Source: Renibacterium sp043789415 (lineage in GTDB: Bacteria > Actinomycetota > Actinomycetes > Actinomycetales > Micrococcaceae). Taken from it: a DNA stretch of 64,000 bases. A program made the position numbers and the translations under genes. The notes under the pieces were generated by a model. It made no database searches, was not told the DNA's origin, and was given only the letters and a program-made list of their open reading frames with translations. Of the stretch, positions 32,670 through 41,400 are shown piece by piece. Position 1 is the stretch's first letter. Each line of letters begins with the position of its first letter. The stretch spans positions 1,178,001 through 1,242,000 of the forward strand of contig NZ_JBDLLW010000001.1 in the NCBI RefSeq assembly GCF_043789415.1. Reading direction: 5' to 3'.

Positions 32670-33944
32670 TTATGGTTCGGGGGTCCGGGCATCGTACCGT
32701 AAAAACCTCGGCTGGAGCTTCAGCAAGAACCACAGCACCGCGATGCACAGCAGCCCGCCGATCAGCGCGGCAAAGCCCTCGCCGAAGAGATCACCGGAGG
32801 TTCCGGCGAGCAGGTCACCGATCCGCGGCCCGCCGGCAACCACCACAATGAAAATGCCCTGAAGCCGGCCACGCATCTGATCGGGGGTCGCCGATTGCAG
32901 AATGGTGGAGCGGAACACTCCGCTGATTGAATCAGCGATTCCGGAGATCACCAGCAATACGACGGCGGCAGCAAGCCACGGCGAAACACCTTCCCCTTGA
33001 TATTTCCCGGCCAGCAGCACCACCGCTCCCAGACCGGCTATCGAGACTCCCCAGATGCTGATGCATACCGCAACAGCAAGACCTTGCCTGTTGACCCGCC
33101 CCAGTGGTCCGGAGAACAATGCAGCCAGCAAGGAGCCGATCGCCACGGCAGCCAGCAGCAGCCCGGCGGTGGCATCCCCACCGCCGAGCCAGATTACCCC
33201 CAAGGCGGGAAAGAGCGCCCGCGGCATGGCAAAGATCATGGCACAGAGATCCACCAGGAAAGTCATCCTGATATTCGGCCGCTGCGCGAGGAACTGGAAG
33301 CCTTCGACGACGGAGCGCAAGCCTGCCTTTCTAATATGCTCGCCCTCCGGAGGCAACGCAGGCAGTTTGAAAAGCGCCCACAGCGCTGCGGTGAAGGTCA
33401 GCACATCGATGGAATAGGTCCAGTTGTAACCGACGCTGCCGACCAGGACGCCCGCCAGCATAGGGCCCAGGCTCGCTCCGATGCCGAACACGATCATGTT
33501 CAGAGCATTGGCTGCGGGTAACAGTTCCGCCCGTACCAGCCGAGGAATAATCGCGCTTCGGGCCGATTGATTGATGCCCATTGCCGCGCTCTGCAAACCG
33601 GCAAGCACATAAAGAATCCAGGGTTGTCCTAGGTTGAACCAGGCTTGAAGCGCGACCGCAATGGTGATGATCCACATCGCCATCGAAGAGAATATTGCCA
33701 CTTTACGCCGGTCGTAGGCATCGACGACCGACCCACCATAGAGACCCGCGATGATCAGCGGGCCTAGGGAGAAGATGCCAAGCAACCCGACGGCAAAGGT
33801 GGATCCCGTCAAGGCATAGGTCTGCAAGCTCAGTGCGGCTAAGGTCAGCTGAGTACCGATGGCGGAGAGTGCAATACCACTCCACATCCGGCGGAATCCC
33901 GGGCTCTCCCGCAACGGGGTGAGGTCAGCCAGAATACTTCGCAC
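32670..33944 (-). CDS. MFS transporter (EntS-like exporter)
   Basis: 424 aa with 10-12 membrane spans. MFS_3/EntS-type pattern: SPGFRRMWSGIALSAIGTQL, motif A region YGGSVVDAYDRRKVAIFSS, IPRLVRAELLPAANALN, and ATPDQMRGRLQGIFIV between helices 10 and 11, which is a hallmark of siderophore/enterobactin exporter relatives. Substrate unknown. GTG start. First gene of a likely four-gene unit with the phosphatase and the two-component system. Confidence 0.87.
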   Translation of the reverse strand: MRSILADLTPLRESPGFRRMWSGIALSAIGTQLTLAALSLQTYALTGSTFAVGLLGIFSLGPLIIAGLYGGSVVDAYDRRKVAIFSSMAMWIITIAVALQAWFNLGQPWILYVLAGLQSAAMGINQSARSAIIPRLVRAELLPAANALNMIVFGIGASLGPMLAGVLVGSVGYNWTYSIDVLTFTAALWALFKLPALPPEGEHIRKAGLRSVVEGFQFLAQRPNIRMTFLVDLCAMIFAMPRALFPALGVIWLGGGDATAGLLLAAVAIGSLLAALFSGPLGRVNRQGLAVAVCISIWGVSIAGLGAVVLLAGKYQGEGVSPWLAAAVVLLVISGIADSISGVFRSTILQSATPDQMRGRLQGIFIVVVAGGPRIGDLLAGTSGDLFGEGFAALIGGLLCIAVLWFLLKLQPRFLRYDARTPEP

Positions 33945-33961
33945 CGCCTAAGCCTATCGTT

Positions 33962-34203
33962 CAGGGCCCCGAACCGAGGGACGAGGTTTGGGCAGAACAA
34001 TAGGCGCTATCCCCCTGACCTCCCAGCCCTCGTGCCTCAAGCTGGGTCCCTCCGTCATGTGGGCCCAGTTCAGGGCCCCGAACCGAGGGACGAGGTTTGG
34101 GCAGAACAATAGGCGCTATCCCCCTGACCTCCCAGCCCTCGTGCCTCAGGCAGGGACCCTCGGTCAGGTGGGCCCAGTTCAGGGCCCCGAACCGAGGGAC
34201 GAG
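33962..34203. repeat. 109-bp tandem repeat, 2.2 copies
   Basis: Units begin at 33962, 34071 and 34180 (partial) with CAGGGCCCCGAACCGAGGGA. The first two are identical except for a short block near the end. Internal complementarity (CCGAGGG with CCCTCGG, GGGCCC) lets each unit fold. It fills the intergenic space between the MFS gene and fur. Related single copies occur at 20368-20440, 36347-36463 and 53617-53642. Confidence 0.9.
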
Positions 34204-34267
34204 CACTCGCCGCTTCACGGCAGCCAACCGCCGTCACCAGGATTCCCGTAACTGACTTAGGTTTACC

Positions 34268-34290
34268 TTATTACGAATTACTCGGAATAA
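34268..34290 (+). promoter_or_regulatory. Fur-type operator upstream of fur-katA
   Basis: TTATTACGA-N5-TCGGAATAA: 9-bp arms with one mismatch, AT-rich, 17 nt before the fur GTG start. Position and form fit autoregulation by a peroxide- or iron-sensing Fur protein of the CatR/FurA type. Confidence 0.6.
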
Positions 34291-34306
34291 GTGTTTGACT
34301 AGGAAT

Positions 34307-34828
34307 GTGACCGAGATCGCAACTGCATCCACACCTGGGCTTGGGCAACCAGAGTGGGAATCCAGCCTGCGCCTGGCTGGCCGTCGGGTCACTAAACAGC
34401 GACTGACAGTGCTCAGAGCGGCCGATTCGGCTCCGCATTTGGACGCCGAGCATATCTGGCAAACAGCCACCGCGGAACTTCCCGAGCTAACTCTGCAAAG
34501 CGTTTACACCATTCTCGCTGACCTCACAGCACTCGGTTTGCTGCGCAAAATAGACCCCACCTCGGGACCCGCTCGCTATGAAACCCGAGTGGGCGATAAC
34601 CACCATCACGCGATCTGCATTCGCTGCGGCCGCATTGAGGACATCGATTGCGCCGTGGGGCACGCACCCTGCCTCGAGCCCTCGTCGTCCAGCATGCAGA
34701 TCCTGCACGCCGAAGTCACCTTCTCTGGTATCTGCGCTGATTGCGCCGCACAGGATTCCGCCGTCCCCCATCCAGTCCCCGAAGATTTCACTCCACCGCA
34801 CAGAAACACAACCCAAGGAGAGTCATGA
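34307..34828 (+). CDS. Fur-family regulator (CatR/PerR-like)
   Basis: 173 aa. Winged helix: RLAGRRVTKQRLTVLRAADS, LTLQSVYTILADLTALGLLR. Metal elements: DNHHHAICIRCGRIEDIDC (His cluster and CxxC) and CADC near the C terminus, giving the structural zinc site; sensing ligands are in the HHH/D region. Directly overlaps katA by 4 nt (ATGA), so it is the local peroxide/metal regulator of catalase. GTG at 34307 preferred; a TTG at 34295 is possible. Confidence 0.88.
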   Translation: MTEIATASTPGLGQPEWESSLRLAGRRVTKQRLTVLRAADSAPHLDAEHIWQTATAELPELTLQSVYTILADLTALGLLRKIDPTSGPARYETRVGDNHHHAICIRCGRIEDIDCAVGHAPCLEPSSSSMQILHAEVTFSGICADCAAQDSAVPHPVPEDFTPPHRNTTQGES

Positions 34829-36345
34829 CCAATCCATCAACCAGCTCGACGACTCAGTCCGGCGCGCCGGTCAAGTCCGATGCGCACTCGCAGAGCGTCG
34901 GCGCCGATGGCGCCATCGCCCTGACCGACCACTACCTGGTCGAAAAGCTCGCCCAGTTCAACCGTGAGCGGGTTCCGGAGCGCGTAGTGCACGCCAAGGG
35001 CGGCGGCGCTTTCGGCACCTTCGTCACCAAAGAAGACGTCTCCAAGTACACCAAGGCGGCGCTCTTCCAGCCCGGAGCCGAAACCGAGATGCTGATCCGC
35101 TTCTCCTCGGTGGCCGGAGAGCAGGGCTCCCCCGACACCTGGCGCGATCCCCGCGGCTTCGCGGTGAAGTTCTATACCTCTGAGGGCAACTACGACCTGG
35201 TCGGCAACAACACCCCGGTGTTCTTCATCCGCGACGGCATCAAGTTCCCCGACTTCATCCACTCCCAGAAGCGCCTGCCGGGCTCCAACCTGCGCGACGC
35301 CGATATGCAGTGGGATTTCTGGACGCTCTCCCCCGAATCCGCACACCAGGTGACCTGGCTGATGGGCGACCGCGGTCTGCCGTCCTCCTGGCGCAAGATG
35401 CAGGGCTACGGCTCGCACACCTACCAGTGGATCAATGCCGCGGGCGAACGTTTCTGGGTCAAGTACCACTTCCACTCCAACCAGGGCGTGGAGACCATCT
35501 CCAACGAGCAGGCCGCTGAACTGGCCGGTTCCGATGGCGATCACCACATCCGCGACCTCTACGAGGCTATCGACACCGGAGACTTCCCGTCCTGGGAACT
35601 GCACGTCCAGGTGATGCCTTATGAGGATGCCAAGGATTACCGTTTCAACCCCTTCGACCTGACCAAGGTCTGGCCGAAGAAGGATTACCCGCTCATCCAC
35701 GTCGGCACCATGACGCTGAACAAGAACCCGGAGAACTACTTCGCGCAGATCGAGCAGGCCACCTTTGCGCCGTCGAACTTCGTGCCTGGCATCGCCGCAT
35801 CGCCAGACAAGATGCTGCAGGCTCGAATCTTCTCCTACGCCGACGCGCACCGTTACCGGGTGGGCACCAACCACGCGCAGATCCCGGTGAACGCACCGAA
35901 GAACGAGGTGCACAACTACTCGCAGAACGGTGCCGCCCGCTACCACTTCAACTCGGCGGCGACGCCTAACTACGCACCGAATTCCAAGGGTGGCGCGGCC
36001 GCTGACGAGTCGAGCTTCCAGCCCGGCGGCTGGGAGAACGACGGCGAGCTGACCATCTCGGCGGCTCGACTGCACGCTGAGGATAGCGACTTCGGCCAGG
36101 CCGGCACCCTGTACCGTGAGATCTTCGACGACGGCGCCAAGGCCCGCTTCCTGGAGACCATCACCGGCGCGGTCGGCGGCGTACAGGATGCAGACATCAA
36201 GGAGCGAGCCATCCAGTACTGGACCAATGTGGACGCCGAGCTCGGCGCTAAGCTGCGTGCCAACCTCGGCGCGGGCGATCAGGGCTCGGCCGACGGCGCG
36301 GTCCGCCAGGAAGGCCTGACCGGCCCGAACGACGGCGGCCAGTAG
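34825..36345 (+). CDS. katA: Catalase (monofunctional haem catalase, clade 3)
   Basis: 506 aa. Distal His in ERVVHAKGGGAFGTF (residue ~59), Asn in GNNTPVFFIRDGIKFPDFIH, and proximal haem Tyr in ARIFSYADAHRYRVG (residue ~341). Small-subunit length without the C-terminal flavodoxin-like domain. Converts hydrogen peroxide to water and oxygen. Coupled to the Fur-family gene (ATGA), and ends at a repeat region with a strong terminator. Confidence 0.96.
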   Translation: MTNPSTSSTTQSGAPVKSDAHSQSVGADGAIALTDHYLVEKLAQFNRERVPERVVHAKGGGAFGTFVTKEDVSKYTKAALFQPGAETEMLIRFSSVAGEQGSPDTWRDPRGFAVKFYTSEGNYDLVGNNTPVFFIRDGIKFPDFIHSQKRLPGSNLRDADMQWDFWTLSPESAHQVTWLMGDRGLPSSWRKMQGYGSHTYQWINAAGERFWVKYHFHSNQGVETISNEQAAELAGSDGDHHIRDLYEAIDTGDFPSWELHVQVMPYEDAKDYRFNPFDLTKVWPKKDYPLIHVGTMTLNKNPENYFAQIEQATFAPSNFVPGIAASPDKMLQARIFSYADAHRYRVGTNHAQIPVNAPKNEVHNYSQNGAARYHFNSAATPNYAPNSKGGAAADESSFQPGGWENDGELTISAARLHAEDSDFGQAGTLYREIFDDGAKARFLETITGAVGGVQDADIKERAIQYWTNVDAELGAKLRANLGAGDQGSADGAVRQEGLTGPNDGGQ

Positions 36346-36346
36346 T

Positions 36347-36480
36347 CCCCACGTCCTCCCAGACTTCGCAAGCTCAGTCTGGGGCCCTCGGACGCGTGGC
36401 CCCACCCACGTCCTCCCACTAACCTGCCAGACTTCGCAAGCTCAGTCTGGGGCCCTCGGACGGGATAGCGCCGAGAAAGC
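36347..36480. repeat. Duplicated copy of the dispersed GC-rich repeat after katA
   Basis: CCCACGTCCTCCCA and AGACTTCGCAAGCTCAGTCT-GGGGCCCTCGGACG occur twice 57-68 bp apart. The end (CCTCCCAG ... CCCTCGGACGCGTGGCCCC) matches the terminal part of the 109-bp units at 33962 and the fragment at 53617; GGGATAGCGCC at 36464 is the reverse complement of the GGCGCTATCCC block of those units. Confidence 0.75.
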
Positions 36481-36502
36481 CCGGCCGCGAGGTTGAGACA
36501 AC

Positions 36503-36554
36503 AAACGTGGAGGGGTGGTTCCCAGGATTTCCTGGGAACCACCCCTCCACGTTT
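36503..36554. terminator. 24-bp perfect hairpin downstream of katA
   Basis: AAACGTGGAGGGGTGGTTCC-CAGG pairs perfectly with CCTGGGAACCACCCCTCCAC-GTTT across a 4-nt loop (ATTT). Likely bidirectional terminator or mRNA-stabilising structure. Confidence 0.75.
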
Positions 36555-36706
36555 AATCTGTTCGTCACGTGAGGTGCTTCCTCACCGTGAGGATCATGCG
36601 CTCCGGCGTCAATTGTCCCGGTTGGGCCTCTTGACTACCAGAACTTGTCTGCTGGGCCTCACTGAATCAGGCCCCACCGAATCAGTACGTTCAGTGGGGT
36701 ATAACT

Positions 36707-36746
36707 ACTGGGGCCCACCGATAAGCCCCCTTCGCTGGGCCCCAGT
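36707..36746. repeat. 11-bp inverted repeat near the serine hydrolase stop
   Basis: ACTGGGGCCCA / TGGGCCCCAGT with an 18-nt loop, 23 nt from the stop of the minus-strand hydrolase; probable terminator. The stretch 36555-36769 otherwise holds short GGGCC-rich partial repeats and no gene. Confidence 0.6.
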
Positions 36747-36769
36747 ATCCTCCCGATACTCCGCTTTAC

Positions 36770-37954
36770 TTACTGCCCGGCTACGACTGAACGCAAAGCA
36801 CTGTTGAGCCGAGTCATCCGCTCATCCGGAGTCTGTTCCAAGTGCATGCGCTGCGAAACGTAACCGAAAGCGATGCCCGATTCCGGATCGGCGAAGCCCA
36901 AGCGTCCACCCATCCCAGCGTGCCCAAAGGAGCCCTCCCCGAGCATCACCGGATTCGTCGGATCTTCCAGCTGGAATCCGATGCCCCAATGGGGTTGCGG
37001 CTGCGGAGTGCCGTCCGGCAGTGCCGGACGCTCGATATCCGCGGTGGCGTAGCGGCGTGCCTGCTCGACCGTTTCGCCGGAGAGCAGCCGGACGCCGTCG
37101 ACCTCACCGATCGTGGCGGCGTACATCCTGGCCAAGGCCCGACCGTTGTTCACCCCGTTGGCACCGGCTAATTGCGCTTGCCGGTAGACCAGGGTGTTCG
37201 CACCGGCTTCGCGGCTATCCGGAGTGAACAGGCTGAGCAATTGCTCGAAGGTCTTCACCCCTGCCGACACGGCCAACGGAAGCTGCGCCAACAGCTCCTC
37301 AGGCACCGCAGGCGGCACCTGAGGATTCGCACTGTAGGTGACAGGACGGAATCTCGGTTCTACGGAGTCTGGTTCACCGATCCAGAAGTCCAGGCCGAGC
37401 GGTTCGGCGACCTCCGCGGCGAAGAACTCCCCCACCCGTTGCCCGGAAACTCGTTGAATGAGCTCGCCGATCAGGGTGCCGAAAGTTATCGCGTGATAGT
37501 TGAAGAAGGAATCCACTGGATAAGCCGGGGCTTGCGCCGCCAGAATGCCTTCCGCCTTCCCCGGGGTGAAGAAGTCCTCAACTGCGCCTTCCAGGTAGGG
37601 CAGTGCGGAGCGGTGCTGGGTCACTTGCCGTACGGTGATCTGCTCCTTGCCAGCAGCCGCGAATTCCGGCCAGTAACGTGCCACCGGCGCATCGAGATCA
37701 ACCAGTCCACGTTCCACGAGTCGAAGCAGCATAATGCTGGCTGCCCCCTTGGTGGTGGAGAATCCGATGGTGACGCTGTCTTTCTCCCAGGGCTTGCCGT
37801 CGTGTGGGTCCTCACCGCCCCAGAGATCGAGGACCGCCTGACCGTGCTGATAAACAGCTAGCGAGGCACCGTCCTCTAGTCCATCGGCGAAAAGTGAATC
37901 GAACGCTTCCGCGAGAGGTTCGAACCCCTCGGCTACAAATCCCTGACTCGTCAC
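36770..37954 (-). CDS. Serine hydrolase of the beta-lactamase class C / EstB family
   Basis: 394 aa. SxxK nucleophile in GFSTTKGAAS (residue ~66), Tyr motif NYHAITFG (YxA variant of YxN), and HAGMGG as the KTG equivalent. Family members are esterases or D-peptidase-like; true beta-lactamase activity is unlikely. No signal peptide. The frame opens at 38035, but GTG 37954 has AGGAG 9 nt upstream and begins VTSQGFVAEGFEPLAEAF, the usual N terminus; ATG 37990 is an alternative. Confidence 0.85.
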   Translation of the reverse strand: MTSQGFVAEGFEPLAEAFDSLFADGLEDGASLAVYQHGQAVLDLWGGEDPHDGKPWEKDSVTIGFSTTKGAASIMLLRLVERGLVDLDAPVARYWPEFAAAGKEQITVRQVTQHRSALPYLEGAVEDFFTPGKAEGILAAQAPAYPVDSFFNYHAITFGTLIGELIQRVSGQRVGEFFAAEVAEPLGLDFWIGEPDSVEPRFRPVTYSANPQVPPAVPEELLAQLPLAVSAGVKTFEQLLSLFTPDSREAGANTLVYRQAQLAGANGVNNGRALARMYAATIGEVDGVRLLSGETVEQARRYATADIERPALPDGTPQPQPHWGIGFQLEDPTNPVMLGEGSFGHAGMGGRLGFADPESGIAFGYVSQRMHLEQTPDERMTRLNSALRSVVAGQ

Positions 37955-38079
37955 AGCAGTCTGCTCCTGAAAAATCGTGTTTCGGTACATTATTTTGAAT
38001 ATTTCTTGAGAAACCCCGTCACTAAACGAGCTCAACCCCTACTACCAAGTAATAGCTCATCACATTTTGGGGATTTATA

Positions 38080-38334
38080 GTGACTGATTACTTACCGCGG
38101 ACCGTAGCACCGCGCCATTTTCACAGCGCACCGCAGCCTGAATCCAGGTTCACTCTCGGACCGGTTCACGCCGCCGCGTTCTTCGCTGTTTTGACAGCCA
38201 CCTTCCTCATCGCCACTCTAGTACTGATCCTGGTCAGCCTCACACTGGGCCTAGCGGCATGGTGGATAGTGAGCCTGGCTGCCACTTTCCTCTGCGGAGC
38301 AGCGGCGGTCTGGCTGACCGCTAAATACCGCTGA
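38080..38334 (+). CDS. Small two-helix membrane protein
   Basis: 84 aa. A polar N-terminal 30 residues (TDYLPRTVAPRHFHSAPQPE) then two hydrophobic helices (HAAAFFAVLTATFLIATLVL..., LGLAAWWIVSLAATFLCGAA...). Unrecognised. GTG start with GGGGA upstream; own terminator at 38348-38380. Confidence 0.65.
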   Translation: MTDYLPRTVAPRHFHSAPQPESRFTLGPVHAAAFFAVLTATFLIATLVLILVSLTLGLAAWWIVSLAATFLCGAAAVWLTAKYR

Positions 38335-38347
38335 ACCGCCAAGCTCG

Positions 38348-38380
38348 GAAGCCACGGCACTCATCGAGTACCGTGGCTTC
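38348..38380 (+). terminator. Intrinsic terminator of the small membrane protein gene
   Basis: GAAGCCACGG / CCGTGGCTTC stem followed on the plus strand by ATTTTTTAAT. Confidence 0.85.
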
Positions 38381-38398
38381 ATTTTTTAATCGGATTTT

Positions 38399-38438
38399 GA
38401 TCGCTGAGGGCGGGGAATGCTCCCCGCCCTCAGCGATC
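38399..38438. terminator. 18-bp perfect hairpin after the giant surface-protein gene
   Basis: GATCGCTGAGGGCGGGGA / TCCCCGCCCTCAGCGATC with a 4-nt loop, 8 nt after the minus-strand stop. No U tract on the minus strand, but stem strength suggests termination or 3'-end protection. Confidence 0.7.
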
Positions 38439-38446
38439 AATCAGCC

Positions 38447-41400
38447 TTAGTTCTTCCGGCGTCTCAGCCCGAAGCCCAGCAACAGCAGGATGCCGAGCAA
38501 GAATGCTCCCAGCGCCGTGACCAGCATCGGCATCAGGCCCTCAGCTCCGGTGTTCGGCAGGTTCGGCTTGACCGGCGGCACGACTCCCGGCACCTTGGGG
38601 TTGGTCGTGCAGTGCGGATCCTTCGGCGCACAAACCGCGGGCGGGGTATCGCCCGGGTTCAGCAGGAAGTTCGCCAGCACATTATCGCCCTTGGAGCTGT
38701 CAGGGTTCACCTTGACCTTATAAGTCACGGTCACCGTCTGACCAGCGGCCAGAGAACCCTTGACCGTGATCTTGCCATTCGAACCATCACTGACCGTCAG
38801 GGCCGGATCGGAGGACGTCGGTGCACTGATGAGTGCGGCATCATCGAGCACCTTGCTCAAGTCATCGACACGATTCACCGTGCCAGCGGCCGCTCCGACG
38901 TTCTTGAAGGTCAGCGTGTAGGTCAGCTCCTGACCGGCTTTCACCGGAGTCGTAGATGCCGGGTCCACCGATTTGAAGTCCTGCAACTGCGGCACCGGGT
39001 TCGTGGTGCAATGCACCGGCTGCGGGGTCGCGGCCGCTCTGGATAGACCACGGCCACCGGGTTGAGCCGGCGCTGGCGCCTCACAGCTCGTCGGCGGTTG
39101 CTGCCCTGGGTTCAACAGGAAGTTGGCCAGCACATTATCTCCGCGCGAACCATCGGCCTTGACCTTCACCTTGTAGGTCACAGTGACGATCTGGCCGGGC
39201 TTCAGGTCACCCTTGATGACGATCTGGCCGTTCTTGCCATCGGTCACCGAAAGTGCTGGATCGGAAGCCGCCGGGGCACTGATCAGGCTAGCGTCGTCAA
39301 GCACCTTGGTCAGGTCATCGACCCGATCCACTCCGCCGATGGCCGCACCGGTGTTCTTGAAGGTCAGCGTGTAGGTCAGTTCCTGACCCGCCACCACGGT
39401 GCTCCGGGATTCCGGATTCACGCTCTTTGAATCGGTCACCTCCGGCACCGGGTTGGTGGTGCAGTCCGGATTACCCGGCTCGCAGGTGGTCGGAGGAGTC
39501 TCCCCCGGATTGACCAGGAAGTTGCCCAGTACGTTATCTCCGCGGGAGCCATTCGGCTTGACCTTCACCTTGTAGGTCACGGTGACCGTCTGACCGGCGG
39601 CGAGAGTGCCCTTCACGGTGATCTTGCCATCAGCGCCGTCACTCACCGTGAGGACAGCATCGGAAGACGCCGGGGCCGAGGTGATCTCGGCGTCGTCAAG
39701 CACCTTCGTCAGATCGTCGACGCGATCAACGGTGCCAGCAGCAGCACCGGTGTTCTTGAAGGTCAGCGTGTAGGTCAGTTCTTGACCCGCCACTACGGTC
39801 GAACCCGACGCCGGGTCAACGCTCTTGGAGTCTTCCAGCTGTGGCACCGGGTTGGTGGTGCAATCCGGGTTGCCGGGCTCACAGGTCGCCGGCGGAGTCT
39901 CCCCCGGATTCACCAGGAAGTTGCCGAGAATATTGTCCCCACGAGAACCGTCAGCCTTCACCTTCACTTTGTAAGTCACGGTCACCGTCTGGTTGATGGC
40001 CAGGGTGCCCTTGATGGTGATCTTGCCATCGGCACCATCACTCACTGTGAGCGCGGCATCAGAAGCTACCGGGGCGGATGTGATCGTGGCGTCATCGAGC
40101 ACCTTGCTCAGGTCATCGACCCGATCCACACCCACCGGTGCAGCGCCGACATTCTTGAAGGTCAGCGTGTAGGTCAGTTCCTGACCAGCCACCACGGTCG
40201 AACCCGACGCCGGATCCACCGACTTGAAGTCTTCCAACTGGGTCACCGGGTTGGTCGTGCAATCCGGATTACCCGGTACACAGGTGGTCGGCGGAGTCTC
40301 CCCGGGATTCACCAGGAAGTTGCCGAGAATATTGTCCCCACGAGAACCGTCGGCTTTCACCTTCACCTTATAAGTCACCGTCACCGTCTGACCGGCAGCC
40401 AAGGTGCCCTTCACCGTGATCTTGCCATCAGAACCGTCACTGACGGTCAAGGCAGGATCAGAAGAGACCGGGGCCGAAGTGATCTCGGCGTCGTCGAGCA
40501 CCTTGGTGAGATCGTCGACCCGATCCACCGTGCCAGCAGCAGCACCGGTGTTCTTGAACGTCAAGGTATAGGTCAGCTCGCGTCCTGCTGAAACAGCGGT
40601 TCCGGAAGCCGGGTCAACGCTCTTGGAGTCCTCCAATTGAGGAACCGGGTTGGTCGTGCAATCCGGATTACCCGGTTCGCAGGTGGTCGGAGGAGTCTCA
40701 CCCGGATCCACCAGGAAGTTCCCCAGCACATTGTCCCCACGAGAACCGTCAGCCTTGACCTTCACCTTATAAGTCACGGTCACCGTCTGACCGGCAGCCA
40801 AGGTGCCCTTCACAGTGATCTTGCCATCAGAACCGTTACTCACGGTCAAGGCAGGATCAGAAGAGACCGGAGCGGAACTGATCGTCGCGTCGTCCAGCAC
40901 CTTCGTCAGATCGTCCACCCGGTCCACCGTGCCAGCAGCAGCACCGGTGTTCTTGAACGTCAAGGTATAGGTCAGTTCCTGACCAGCAAGTACCGTCGAA
41001 CCCGACGCCGGATCAACGCTCTTAGAGTCCTCCAGCTGTGGCACCGGGTTCGTCGTGCAATCCGGATTACCCGGCTCACAAGTCGCCGGCGGAGTCTCAC
41101 CCGGATTCACCAGGAAGTTCCCCAGCACATTATCGCCACGAGAACCGTCAGCCTTGACCTTCACTTTATAGGTCACGGTGACGATCTGACCGGCGTTAAG
41201 AGTTCCCTTCACCGTGATCTTGCCATTAGCGCCGTCACTCACCGTCAGAGCAGCATTAGAAGCCACTGGGGCGGAGCTGATCGCTGCATCATCCAGCACC
41301 TTGCTCAGATCGTCGACCCGATCAACCGTGCCAGCAGCAGCACCGGTGTTCTTGAACGTCAAGGTATAGGTCAGCTCCTGACCAGCAAGTACCGTGGACC

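Noticed and set aside
33962..34203. CRISPR-like tandem repeat
   Set aside because: Units are 109 bp and contiguous, without unique spacers or cas genes.
34837..36405. 522-codon frame on the minus strand across katA
   Set aside because: Antisense shadow of a high-G+C gene with strong codon bias; Val/Gly/Arg-rich text without any domain.
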